Assembly: GCF_900177815.1 (NCBI RefSeq)
Contig: NZ_FXAZ01000008.1
Location: forward strand, 124,001-188,000
Direction of reading: 5' to 3'
Length of the DNA: 64,000 bases
Origin: Paenibacillus aquistagni
GTDB taxonomy: Bacteria; Bacillota; Bacilli; Paenibacillales; Paenibacillaceae
Shown here: positions 43,944 through 53,471 of the stretch, one piece after another
Position numbering within the stretch: the stretch's first letter is position 1
Layout of the letters: every line of letters starts with the position of its first letter
Made by a program: the position numbers and the translations under genes
Notes under the pieces: model-generated
The model's input: the letters and a program-made list of their open reading frames with translations, nothing else
Databases searched by the model: none
What the model was told of the DNA's origin: nothing

Positions 43944-46900
43944 TTATTTTGAATAGATGAGGTCCTTGTTCTGTTCATTCCGAACCACTTCAACAACTTG
44001 GCCAAGCTCCATCTTGATCACCTGATCAGCCGTATGGAAGTAACGATCATCATGCGTAATCGCTATGATGCACTTCCCTCTTTGCTTCAGCTCAGGCAGC
44101 AGCGTGTGATAGAAGAAGGCCCGGTATTCAGGATCTTGATCTGCGGCCCATTCATCAAACAGGCAGATCGGCCGATCCTCCAAATAACTGATTAAGAGTG
44201 CCAAGCGCTTCCGCTGCCCGGTAGAGAGCTTCGTCGTATTGAGCGCTCCATCCCGAATCTCAACCTTGTCCTGAAGGTGAAGTACCTTCAAATAGTGCTC
44301 AATTTCCGTTTGCTTCAGCTCATAAGGCACCCCGTAGAGCTTTTCGAACAAATAAAAATCACTGAAGATCGCGGAGAATTTCTCGCTTAGATCCCGTGAG
44401 GCCGCTTCCTCGCCGTTCACTGTGACTCCGCCGTGCACAGGCTCATATAGACCGGTGATCAGCTTCGCGAGCGTCGATTTGCCGCTGCCATTCCCACCGG
44501 TAATGAACGTGACCTCGCCAGCCTTGAAGGTGCAGTCGACTGGTCCTACCGCAAAGCTCTCGCCATTGCCATAATGGTATTCCACTGCTTTGAGCTTCAA
44601 TTCGAGCGCAGCTGCCTGCTCCAAGCTTGGCGCCGCCTGCTGTCTCGCTTCCTGAATCGAATCCAGCTCTCTTGACAGCTCGTTGATGCGGTTCCAACTG
44701 ATCCGCACCCGGAAAATATTCGGGATCGTACCTAAGATGCCGTGCACGGGACCTGTCATATAAAGCAGGACAAACACATAGTTTCTAAGCGTGCTGACCT
44801 TCAAATCGCTAAACAATAGCGGGAACAAGAATACAACCGCGCCGATGACAAAGGTGAACAGCAATTCGCCGATGACATTCACATTTGCAAATTTCAAGTC
44901 GCCGCCAATGCGTTTCTCTCGGTAGGAATGACAGTTTTCCTGCATATCCTGCTGGAAATCTTTGCGTTTGTGGCTGTTAAGGCTGAGCTCCTTGAAGCCG
45001 CCTGTGAGATCGCCAATGAAGCGGAAGAATACATTTTGTATATCACGCGTCTGCTCCCACAGCTGATTGGCCTTCATGCCGACGAAGTAGTGAATGCCTG
45101 CTGCGATGACAATAAAACCAATGGCCAGCAGCACACCTAAAGGACTGATCATGCCCATGTATACAAAGCAGCTGATCAGCGTTACGAAGCTGGTTGCTCC
45201 GGTAATGACAATGTTAGAGAAGCCGCTGATTGTCTCCGTATCATTGTTGAGCGAGGCTGGAATCTTCCCTTCTTCCACGCCTTCAATCCGTTGATAAGAG
45301 GTATTCAGAATCTTGCTTAACAGCTCAATTCGCTTCTCATACACCATGTCATTAGCGATGCGTACAAGCCTAGTGCGCACTAGCTTTTGGCCAAATACAT
45401 AGATCGCAATGCCAAGCAGGAAGAAGAGAAACATCCCGCTTTGGAACTCATCAATATCGCGATTTAGCGTCTCATTGACGATAAAAATGATCAACGCGTT
45501 GCCGAAGCCGCTGGCTACGCTTAAGAGCGTGATGGCAAAAAATGAGCGGTCATCGGACTTCGGAAAGATCGTCGTGAATAGAAAATACAAACCAAACAAG
45601 AAGATGGTTCCGTACAAGGAGAGCACGGCATACCGCAATGTATTAGGCGCCCATACCTGCACAAAGGACCAATCCACGCCCCAAAACAGCGTGTCTGGAA
45701 TCTGATACAGACAGTAAGCGAGTCCTGCCATAAATGCAAAGAAGATGGAGAACCCGGCAGCTGTGGTCGTATGTCGGCCAACATAGCTGCGGCTTCCTCT
45801 AATCGCCTGCCACACTGCTTTGGAAGTGAGCCACAGCACAAGCAGCATAACGGGAATCGTCAAGAGAAGCACAACGGAGGAAATGGCGTCCAAGCTCTTG
45901 TACATATCGCTCTCCGGATCAGGCACTTCCTTGTCCACCATCATGTTCATAATCCCTTGCGCAGCTGCCCCGGAATACGGCGTGTTCATGTTGGCCAGCA
46001 CCGCAACGCCTAGTCCCTCAGAGGGACGAAGGACGAAATAGGTAGAGTAGTTCGGATTGCCGCCTGCATGAGCAAGCATGCCTTCCCCATCCTGATAGAC
46101 ACTCCATCCCGCAGCATAGGAAGAGCCGTCTCCCGCTGGCGCAACGGAGCGATCTGCCTCATGCGAGGCGCTAATTACGCTATCGAAGGGCTCAGCTTCA
46201 GGCAGCGCCCCCATTTGGATCTTCAGCCACTTGGCAACGTCATTCGTATTCGATATGATGTAGCCCGCCGGCGTATTGCCTCGGTACATCGGAGCATCAT
46301 AAGCTGCAGGCCGCAGCATCTGAAGCTTATAGCCCGGAGCAAGCTCCCCTTGAGCGGCAGCGTCCTTGCGGAACAAGTATGTTTGGTCCAAGCCAAGCGG
46401 AGTCAACACATGCTGCTGGACGTACGCCTCATATGACATCCCAGACACCTGCTGAATAATCAGAGCAAGGATGTCATAGTTGATCGTGGCATACTCGTAT
46501 TTCTCGCCCGGCTGATGATCAAGCTGCTGGCCGATCTGTGTTCGCACTGTTCGTTCCAGCGCAGCTTCATCCTCCGCAGCAGGAATATCCTTAATGCTGT
46601 GGAATGGAATGCCGCTTGTATGATGCAGCAGGTGCTTGACTTGCATCTCGGCTGGCTTGCCTTCATAGGTCGTTTCAAACCAAGGCAAATAGGTCTTTAC
46701 AGACTCATCACGATTCACTAATCCTTGCTGCTCCAGCTGTAGAAAAGCCAAGCCCGTGAACGCCTTGCTGGTCGAACCTAGCTCGAACAATGTTTCTGGC
46801 GTCACTGCGATATCCTTATCCCGATCCGCATAGCCAAAGCCCTTCTGGTAGACAGTTTCGCTTCCATTCACGATAACGACAGCCATCCCTGGAATCTTGG

Positions 46901-47051
46901 ATTTGTCCATCATCTCTTCGATGTAACGGTCTATTCCTTCCGCAGACGCTGCTCCCATAGAGGAAGCCGCCGCAGCCAAGCTGCCGCCCGAGGCTGCAAA
47001 TAGCGCTGCGCTTAAACCGATAAACAGCAGCATTCGCATTAATTTATTCAT
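43944..47051 (-). CDS. D-Asn prodrug peptidase (ClbP/ZmaM-type) fused to ABC exporter
   Basis: A 1035-aa protein from the ATG at 47051 (AGAAGGTG upstream; 8-bp overlap with the preceding gene). It has a signal peptide (about 1-30), then an extracytoplasmic S12 beta-lactamase-like serine hydrolase (about 35-365): SxxK is S93-T-S-K96, the Tyr is in KYEYATINYD (185-187), and the third motif is HAGGNPNYST. Three TM helices follow, as in ClbP. An ABC membrane domain (about 495-770) and an ATPase come next: GGNGSGKST Walker A, LSTGQRKR signature (normally LSGGQ), CLFDEWAADQDP Walker B. The membrane part resembles PvdE/SyrD-type cyclic-peptide exporters. ZmaM and XcnG share this fusion. Inferred role: export the acyl-D-Asn precursor and cut off the acyl-D-Asn outside. 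Confidence 0.88.
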   Translation of the reverse strand: MNKLMRMLLFIGLSAALFAASGGSLAAAASSMGAASAEGIDRYIEEMMDKSKIPGMAVVIVNGSETVYQKGFGYADRDKDIAVTPETLFELGSTSKAFTGLAFLQLEQQGLVNRDESVKTYLPWFETTYEGKPAEMQVKHLLHHTSGIPFHSIKDIPAAEDEAALERTVRTQIGQQLDHQPGEKYEYATINYDILALIIQQVSGMSYEAYVQQHVLTPLGLDQTYLFRKDAAAQGELAPGYKLQMLRPAAYDAPMYRGNTPAGYIISNTNDVAKWLKIQMGALPEAEPFDSVISASHEADRSVAPAGDGSSYAAGWSVYQDGEGMLAHAGGNPNYSTYFVLRPSEGLGVAVLANMNTPYSGAAAQGIMNMMVDKEVPDPESDMYKSLDAISSVVLLLTIPVMLLVLWLTSKAVWQAIRGSRSYVGRHTTTAAGFSIFFAFMAGLAYCLYQIPDTLFWGVDWSFVQVWAPNTLRYAVLSLYGTIFLFGLYFLFTTIFPKSDDRSFFAITLLSVASGFGNALIIFIVNETLNRDIDEFQSGMFLFFLLGIAIYVFGQKLVRTRLVRIANDMVYEKRIELLSKILNTSYQRIEGVEEGKIPASLNNDTETISGFSNIVITGATSFVTLISCFVYMGMISPLGVLLAIGFIVIAAGIHYFVGMKANQLWEQTRDIQNVFFRFIGDLTGGFKELSLNSHKRKDFQQDMQENCHSYREKRIGGDLKFANVNVIGELLFTFVIGAVVFLFPLLFSDLKVSTLRNYVFVLLYMTGPVHGILGTIPNIFRVRISWNRINELSRELDSIQEARQQAAPSLEQAAALELKLKAVEYHYGNGESFAVGPVDCTFKAGEVTFITGGNGSGKSTLAKLITGLYEPVHGGVTVNGEEAASRDLSEKFSAIFSDFYLFEKLYGVPYELKQTEIEHYLKVLHLQDKVEIRDGALNTTKLSTGQRKRLALLISYLEDRPICLFDEWAADQDPEYRAFFYHTLLPELKQRGKCIIAITHDDRYFHTADQVIKMELGQVVEVVRNEQNKDLIYSK

Positions 47052-48294
47052 GGCACACCTTCTGCTTCGCATTTTTCACGTATTGCATGATTTCGTTAAC
47101 CGCTAGATCAATACCGCCTGCTGATTCGAAGGACTGCTTGATCTTACGCAGCTCCTCACGGTAAGAAAGATCGTTAGCAGCCTGATCGATTGCCTGCCTC
47201 AGTTCATCCCTTGCAGGCTCGCTGCTGCGGAGATAAATGCCTGTATGAGAACGCTCCACCATCAACGCGCCCATAAATTCATCAAAGACTTGCGGCAGCA
47301 CAACCATAGGCACTTCATAGCACAGCGATTCATATATGCTGTTCGCTCCGCCATGCGTAACGAAGACAGAAGCCATGCTTAAGAGCTTCAATTGTGGCAC
47401 GTACGGCTGAATGATGAAGTTGGATGGGTGTTGGCCAAGTACTTCTGGATCGGTCCCGATTCCTGTTGCCATTATGACTTGATAGTCCGAATCCCGAAGC
47501 GCTTCGAAGCAGGTCTGATAGAGTGCCGATAGATTATGAAGAATGGTCCCAAATGCAATATAAATTAGCGGCCTCCCGTCTAATCGCTCATACGGGAATT
47601 CAGGCTCCGTTCTTGGGTAGACCTGATAGCCTGCAAAAACATGTGTATGGTCGAAGGATTCCGCGTGAATCTGAAATGCTTTTGAGGTAAACAGAAGGTT
47701 AAGCCCTTCCTTGCTGCAGAAAATATCGTTCATGACATTCATTCCCGGCCTCCCATACTTAAGCCCAATGACACGGGAGAGCTTATCGGTCAGCTTGCGG
47801 TAAATATCATGCTGGCCTTTATGCTTCTGATAAAGCGGATCTTCAGCAGCTAGCAGCACATACTCCATGAAAAATTCAGGGTCCTTGCTCGCCATCTCAT
47901 CGATGAACGGGAAGTTGGCAAATACCGAAATGCCAGGAATGTCAAGCTTTGCAGCAAGCTCCTTGCCCCATAAGCAGAAGCTGTCGTGAATAATATAATC
48001 CGGCTGCCATTGATAGACTTCATCATGCAGCGCTTCAACCAAGGTTCTGGATTTCTCCATAATAAAGTCAGCAAATACGAGCAGCGTCTCGATTCCTGTG
48101 CCATGGTGTCGTCCGAAGCTCAACATTCCGCGGTAGCTGCGAAAGGTAGCGCCTGTTTGCTCAATTTTTTCTCGAAAAGGATCACTGCAATAATAAATGA
48201 CCTCCTCGCCTCGCTCGATCAACCGATGTATGAGGCCAAGGGTCGGGTTCACATGTCCATGCAGATCAACGCCAAAGAATACAACTCTCGACAT
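47044..48294 (-). CDS. GT1 (macrolide-glycosyltransferase-like) glycosyltransferase
   Basis: A 416-aa GT-B enzyme from the ATG at 48294 (AAGGAGGTGG upstream; the frame opens earlier but without a site). The N-terminal acceptor domain begins RVVFFGVDLHGHVNPTLGLI, with the His near residue 11-13 typical of MGT/YjiC-like enzymes. The donor domain contains FIQPYVPQLKLLSMASVFVT and HGGANSIYESLCYEVPMVVL (about 305-325), the UDP-sugar-binding signature. The family glycosylates small molecules, sometimes as self-protection. It sits second in the operon, directly before the prodrug peptidase/exporter, so it could make an inactive glycoside inside the cell or decorate the product. The 107 nt before it after the NRPS stop hold no gene. 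Confidence 0.85.
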   Translation of the reverse strand: MSRVVFFGVDLHGHVNPTLGLIHRLIERGEEVIYYCSDPFREKIEQTGATFRSYRGMLSFGRHHGTGIETLLVFADFIMEKSRTLVEALHDEVYQWQPDYIIHDSFCLWGKELAAKLDIPGISVFANFPFIDEMASKDPEFFMEYVLLAAEDPLYQKHKGQHDIYRKLTDKLSRVIGLKYGRPGMNVMNDIFCSKEGLNLLFTSKAFQIHAESFDHTHVFAGYQVYPRTEPEFPYERLDGRPLIYIAFGTILHNLSALYQTCFEALRDSDYQVIMATGIGTDPEVLGQHPSNFIIQPYVPQLKLLSMASVFVTHGGANSIYESLCYEVPMVVLPQVFDEFMGALMVERSHTGIYLRSSEPARDELRQAIDQAANDLSYREELRKIKQSFESAGGIDLAVNEIMQYVKNAKQKVCHE

Positions 48295-48401
48295 TTCAGG
48301 CCACCTCCTTGGGGGTTGAACCATTTCTTTTGCTATACGAAAAGTTAATAGAGTTAACTTCACGCGGGGCAAAGACACCCGTACAGCAGCGCTGAACGTT
48401 T

Positions 48402-51400
48402 CTACGTAAACAAGCTGTCCAGCTCATCCTGCGAAAGATTGACCGTATCAAAGTCTGATGGCGTAAACTCCTGTACTTCGTTCCCCGCACAATGGCTTAT
48501 GATGGCAGCCAGCGCTTCCTCGTAGCGTGCCATAAAGGAATGCAGCGTCACATCCGCGAACTGGCTTTGGCTATAATTGACGCTTACGCGCAAGCTCTGA
48601 TGCACGATCATGGCTTGTATATCAAGCAGGGCCGTTCGAGCATTGGCTCTGCTGGAATCAAGTCCGCTGCCCTCCTCCGCTAAGGTGAACCAGGGATTAT
48701 CCCATGCTGCATCAAAATCCCCTAAGAAGTTAAAACGAACCAGCTGACACGCGTCGTAATCCAATGCTAGCTTCTGCTTGGCCTGCAAGATGCCGAAGCC
48801 GATTCCTTGTGACGGAATGGCCCTTAGCTGTTCCTTGACTGACTTGATCCGTGCAGCTAATGCATGTGGCTCTGCGCCCTTCATAGGCGATGTCAATCTC
48901 ACAGGGTACATGCTAGTAAACCAGCCGATCGTGCGGGATAAATCGATATCTTCATGCCCTTGCTCTCTTCCATGCGACTCCAGCTCGATCACGAGATCGT
49001 CCATTTGGAACGTCTCTTCTGCCGCAAGAGCCAGAGCAGCCATCATCAGCTCGACCGGCTTTGTGCCATATGCCTGATGGCACTCGTGCATCAATGTCCT
49101 TGTCTCTTGTTCTGTCCAGCGACGCTCAAGCACATGAGAATGGGCAATTAACGCCTCGCCATGCTCCATATCCAAGGGAATCGGCCGGATTCCCTCTAGT
49201 ACAGCGTTCCAATATTGTTCTTCCTCATGTGAGACAGACAGCTGTGACACGGAATCAGACCACAGCTTAAGAGAAGCCGTCTTGGATGGAAGCTGGCAGC
49301 TTTGCCCTCTTGCACGACGATCTAACGCATCCGCAAAGTCTTCTAATAAAATGCGCCAGGATACGCCATCGATAACGAGATGATGCGCGGTGATCAATAG
49401 ACGCTGGCCGTTCTGGCCAAGGTCAAACAAACAGCCCCCAATGAGGAGTGTATCGCGAAGATCAAATTGCCGCTTGAAGGTCTCGCCAAGCTCGATCATC
49501 CGTGCCGTCTGCTGTTCATCATCTTCGATATGCGCTAAAGAAATCGTTTGAAAGAGCTCCAGCCGATCGGGCTCATGATGGTACTTCAGCTCTTGCAGTT
49601 CCAGATCCACCTGCAATCGCAGACCATCATGATGTTCGGCTAATTGCAAGAGAACCGCTTTAACAGCATGCATATCAACAGCAGCCTTCATCTCCAGCAG
49701 CACCGATTGGTGGTAATATGCTGGATCTTCGAACTTCTGCTTAAAGAACCAGGACATGATAGGCAAAGGCTTCACGATGCCTTCGCTTCTCGCTTGGGAA
49801 TATAGACTCTCTCCCATTAGCGGCTCTATTCGCAACGCCATCTGTTCAATGATAGGATTCTCCAATATATCTCGAACCTTAAGCAAATAGCCGGTCTTGT
49901 TCATTCTTGAAGAAACTTGTATCGCTTTAATAGAATCGCCGCCAAGATCATAGAAATGATCGTAAAGGCCCAACTTTTCAACTTGCAGTACACCGCGAAC
50001 AATTTCAATCAAAATTGCTTCAATACTGTTTCGTGCTGACGCATGCTCGTTTTCCTGTACTAAAGTAAGTTCGGGCTCAGGCAGCATCCCCCGATTCACT
50101 TTTCCGTTAATGGTTAGCGGAATTTCCTCCAGCTCCACAAACACATGCGGGACCATATAGCTAGGAAGCGTCACTGCCAGGTACTGTTTAAGCGCTGTAT
50201 TCTCAACGATTCCTTGCTTGACGATATAAGCACATAAATATTTGCCGAGCCTGTCATTCTCGCGATCCATGACGAAAGCATCTGAGATCCGTTCGTGCTC
50301 CGTAATGGCCTTCTCGATCTCGCCCGTCTCGATGCGGTAGCCTCGAATTTTGACCTGATGGTCCACACGTCCGATATATTCGAGCTTGCCGTCAGGAAGC
50401 CGCTTCACAAGATCTCCTGTACGGTACATTTTCTTGCCTGTCACAAATGGATTGTCAAGGAACCGCTCTTGTGTCAATTGTTCACGGTGAAGATATCCGC
50501 GCGCTACCCCGTCCCCACCGATGTACAGCTCGCCGATCATGCCAGCAGCGACAGGATTCTGGTCTGGGTCTAGAATATACAACGTCACGTTGTCCGCAGG
50601 AATGCCGATCGGAACGGACACCCGCTGATCCTGAATCGGATCATACTGATGAATCATGCAGCCTACCACCGTCTCGGTCGGTCCATATTCATTGTAAATT
50701 TCAATATGTCCTCCGAAGGCTTCCGTAATGTCCTTCGCAAGGCTTGTCTTCAGATCCTCGCCCCCAACAATAAACCGTTTGACAGAGGATTGCTTATAAT
50801 TCCCTTCTCTTAAGAGTGATAAATGAGCTGGAGTCAGCTTCACAATGGTTGACGCCTCATCTCGTATAATGCGGTATAACACAAACTCATCACCGTCGTC
50901 CCGATACACGCATATGCGGCCGCCGCAGATTAGCGGGGTAAAAATCGAAGTAACCGTTAGATCAAACGCCAGTGATGAATATAATGGGAATGTCGGAATG
51001 TGATCGCGAACATATACCTTCTGTGCCCACCAGATATAATTGGTCAGTCCCTGTTGCTCGATCATCGCACCTTTTGGTTTACCAGTTGAGCCTGACGTAT
51101 AAATCACATAGGCAAGATCCCCTGGAGCATGAACATGCTCCAGATTGGAGGAATGCACGTGATCCAGCATCAAATTGGAATAGGTTAGGACCTGACCTGC
51201 ATAGCCCATCAGGATCGTATCGGACAGATTGGTCAGGACTAGCTGCGCGCGGGAATCCTCCAGCATGTAACGAATTCTCTCTTCCGGATAAGAAGGATCA
51301 ATCGGCAGATAGGCTGCTCCTGTCTTCATGACCGCGAGGATAGCTGCAACCGCCTCTATGGAATGCTGCATCCAAAGGCCTACAATAGATGCTTTGCCTG

Positions 51401-52934
51401 CTCCATGCTGAAGCAGCACTCTTGCCAAGCGGTTGGCATGCTTATTGAGCTGCTGATAACTCCATTCCTCGTGCCCATGGACAACGGCGATGGCTTCTGG
51501 CCGCTTAGCCGCTTGCTCCTCGAACAGCTCCAGCACCGTGCGTTCCTTCGGATAAGCGGAAGTTGTTCGATTATGCTCATGCAATTCGCGATACTGCTCT
51601 TCTTCCGTCAACAATGTGATGCCTCGGATCAGTCTCTCCGGCTGATCAACCATCTGTTCGATGATAAGCAGCAGGCGCTTCGACATATCCTCAATCTGCT
51701 CCGCACGATAGGCATCCAATCGATAATCATAATCCAGCGTCAAGCCGCCATCTCTTGACCAATGCTTGATGACAAGCTGGAGCTCATACAGCTGATGGCC
51801 ATTGTAGAATTCAGTGTTATCAACCGGCATGCCGCAGACATCCTGCGCCATGGTCGTATTATAGTAATTGATGCTTGTATGGAATAATTGATCGTAGCCT
51901 TTCTTCTTCAGCTCTAGATCCTGTGCAAGCAAATCATAGGGATAGCGTTGATGGAAGTAGCACTCCATTAATGCCTTCTGTACAGCATGCAAGGCATTGG
52001 CAATCGTGTCCTCCGCCGGAATCACGTATCGAAACGGCATGGTGCTCGTAAACATGCCAAACATGGATTTTTCCTTTTTGCCCGATCGGTTCAAAACAGG
52101 GGTACCCACCACGAGGTCCTGATGCTGCGTGGATTTGTACATGTAGATAAAATAAGCGAGCACAAAAAACGTATTCAAGGATATCCCTGCAGCATCTGCG
52201 AAAGATTGAATACGCTGTGAGCGCTCCATATCGAGCTCAACCGTATAACGTCTTCCCTCTGTGCTGACGACAGCTGACGGGGTTACTCCTTCGGGAATCG
52301 ATGTGTACTTATCATTCCAGAACCGCTTGCTCTTCGTAAATCTCGGTGAAGCTAGGTAGCGTTCTGCATCCTGTATGTAATCGATGTATGATGGCGCAGA
52401 CCCTGCATCTTCGATGCGTTCTCCATCCATTAGCTTGGAATAAAGCTCTGCGATCTGCGAGGTAGCCAATTGGTTGGACCAGCCGTCTGCTATCATATGA
52501 TGGGATTTGATCAAGTACCCGTTATCTTCATCTGAAATGCGAAACATCGCGAAGTAATAAAGCTTGGAATGGGTAAGGGCAAATGGCTTGCCTGCTTCTT
52601 CATCAATCCAAGACCAGAATGAGGCTTCTGGATCAGGCTCTTTGGAAAAATCGTAAAAATCCAAGGGCGCGTCCTCGTGCGCCGCAACGAACTGGCGTAT
52701 ATCCTCATCCTGTGGGACAAACTGCAGCCTTAAGCCATCATGTCTCTGTATAAAAGCAAGAATGGCTCGCTCCAGCAGAGAAAATGCAATGGCCCCCTTG
52801 ATTCGAACCGGGCCCCCGATGTTCGCAAATGAAGTTCCTGGAAAGATCTGCTCCATGTACCATATGCGCTTTTGCGGATGGCTTAAAGGATACGTGACAT
52901 GGCCCAAGGGCTGAACCGATGTCGGTACATTCAT
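48402..52934 (-). CDS. Initiating NRPS: C(starter)-A(Asn)-PCP-E
   Basis: A 1510-aa protein; GGGAGG lies 8 nt before the ATG. The first C domain (about 15-440, HHMIADG at 145-151) is at the very N terminus, with SHPQKRIWYMEQIFPGTSF, resembling lipo-initiation C domains of Paenibacillus. The A domain (about 465-960, YTSGSTGKPKG) gives the pocket D658-L659-T662-K699-I722-G724-E749-V757-G758-K, an Asn code. The PCP Ser is in FYDLGGDSIKAIQV (about 1010). The final domain is epimerisation: HHLVIDGVSWRILL and SRTIGWFTSMYPVRL are E-specific. A tail, PSDFDTVNLSQDELDSLF, is typical after E domains and may dock to the next NRPS. The product would be fatty-acyl-D-Asn, the removable cap of prodrug pathways. 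First gene of the operon. Confidence 0.92.
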   Translation of the reverse strand: MNVPTSVQPLGHVTYPLSHPQKRIWYMEQIFPGTSFANIGGPVRIKGAIAFSLLERAILAFIQRHDGLRLQFVPQDEDIRQFVAAHEDAPLDFYDFSKEPDPEASFWSWIDEEAGKPFALTHSKLYYFAMFRISDEDNGYLIKSHHMIADGWSNQLATSQIAELYSKLMDGERIEDAGSAPSYIDYIQDAERYLASPRFTKSKRFWNDKYTSIPEGVTPSAVVSTEGRRYTVELDMERSQRIQSFADAAGISLNTFFVLAYFIYMYKSTQHQDLVVGTPVLNRSGKKEKSMFGMFTSTMPFRYVIPAEDTIANALHAVQKALMECYFHQRYPYDLLAQDLELKKKGYDQLFHTSINYYNTTMAQDVCGMPVDNTEFYNGHQLYELQLVIKHWSRDGGLTLDYDYRLDAYRAEQIEDMSKRLLLIIEQMVDQPERLIRGITLLTEEEQYRELHEHNRTTSAYPKERTVLELFEEQAAKRPEAIAVVHGHEEWSYQQLNKHANRLARVLLQHGAGKASIVGLWMQHSIEAVAAILAVMKTGAAYLPIDPSYPEERIRYMLEDSRAQLVLTNLSDTILMGYAGQVLTYSNLMLDHVHSSNLEHVHAPGDLAYVIYTSGSTGKPKGAMIEQQGLTNYIWWAQKVYVRDHIPTFPLYSSLAFDLTVTSIFTPLICGGRICVYRDDGDEFVLYRIIRDEASTIVKLTPAHLSLLREGNYKQSSVKRFIVGGEDLKTSLAKDITEAFGGHIEIYNEYGPTETVVGCMIHQYDPIQDQRVSVPIGIPADNVTLYILDPDQNPVAAGMIGELYIGGDGVARGYLHREQLTQERFLDNPFVTGKKMYRTGDLVKRLPDGKLEYIGRVDHQVKIRGYRIETGEIEKAITEHERISDAFVMDRENDRLGKYLCAYIVKQGIVENTALKQYLAVTLPSYMVPHVFVELEEIPLTINGKVNRGMLPEPELTLVQENEHASARNSIEAILIEIVRGVLQVEKLGLYDHFYDLGGDSIKAIQVSSRMNKTGYLLKVRDILENPIIEQMALRIEPLMGESLYSQARSEGIVKPLPIMSWFFKQKFEDPAYYHQSVLLEMKAAVDMHAVKAVLLQLAEHHDGLRLQVDLELQELKYHHEPDRLELFQTISLAHIEDDEQQTARMIELGETFKRQFDLRDTLLIGGCLFDLGQNGQRLLITAHHLVIDGVSWRILLEDFADALDRRARGQSCQLPSKTASLKLWSDSVSQLSVSHEEEQYWNAVLEGIRPIPLDMEHGEALIAHSHVLERRWTEQETRTLMHECHQAYGTKPVELMMAALALAAEETFQMDDLVIELESHGREQGHEDIDLSRTIGWFTSMYPVRLTSPMKGAEPHALAARIKSVKEQLRAIPSQGIGFGILQAKQKLALDYDACQLVRFNFLGDFDAAWDNPWFTLAEEGSGLDSSRANARTALLDIQAMIVHQSLRVSVNYSQSQFADVTLHSFMARYEEALAAIISHCAGNEVQEFTPSDFDTVNLSQDELDSLFT

Positions 52935-53000
52935 GTGAAATTCCTCCCATACATCAAGTTGGATAAATCTCGCCTCGATTCAATTGTAGGGTAACTCTAG

Positions 53001-53165
53001 AACGCATTAAGAGATGCTTTGAGAAAAAAATGGGTTGTTAAAGGCGGGAAAGAAGTAGAGCTTCCCTCTAAATCTATACAGCTCGTTGGACTTGGCTCAT
53101 ATGAAGGAGTTGCAAGGTGCATGCAAGTCAGCTCCGATGGTGTAATTCAAACGGTTTCATTTTAG
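53001..53165 (+). pseudogene. Possible remnant of an unknown gene
   Basis: A frame after a stop at 52998-53000 runs to TAG at 53163-53165 and reads like protein (KKWVVKGGKEVELP, then GLGSYEGVARCMQVSSDG). It has no good start codon (only TTG at 53019) and no ribosome binding site. It may be the 3' end of a gene whose front was lost next to the biosynthetic cluster. No family recognised. Confidence 0.3.
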
Positions 53166-53471
53166 AGAAAAAATAAAGAGAGTAATTCTGGGTGTAAGGG
53201 TTTATTGAAGTTATGCTCCCTCATCTTGGGAGTGGTGGGAATGTCGATTCTTGATGGTTTAATTAGTCATACTCTACCAAAGTTTATCAGAAGAAGTCAA
53301 TAAGTCCATTTCAGGAATTTGTAAATATTTGTCGTCGAATATCGTAAAATTGTGCAGGAAAACAAAAAAATTTGTCGATTTATATTAAATTTGTATTCTC
53401 CTCTCTTCAATGGATGTTTAATGGCATTTAGCATAATAATTGATACCCTAAAATATTTTCCTATTGATCCC

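Noticed and set aside
48402-49900. Last domain of the starter NRPS as a second condensation domain
   Set aside because: The HHLVIDGVSWR and GWFTSMYPV motifs and position after the PCP identify an epimerisation domain.
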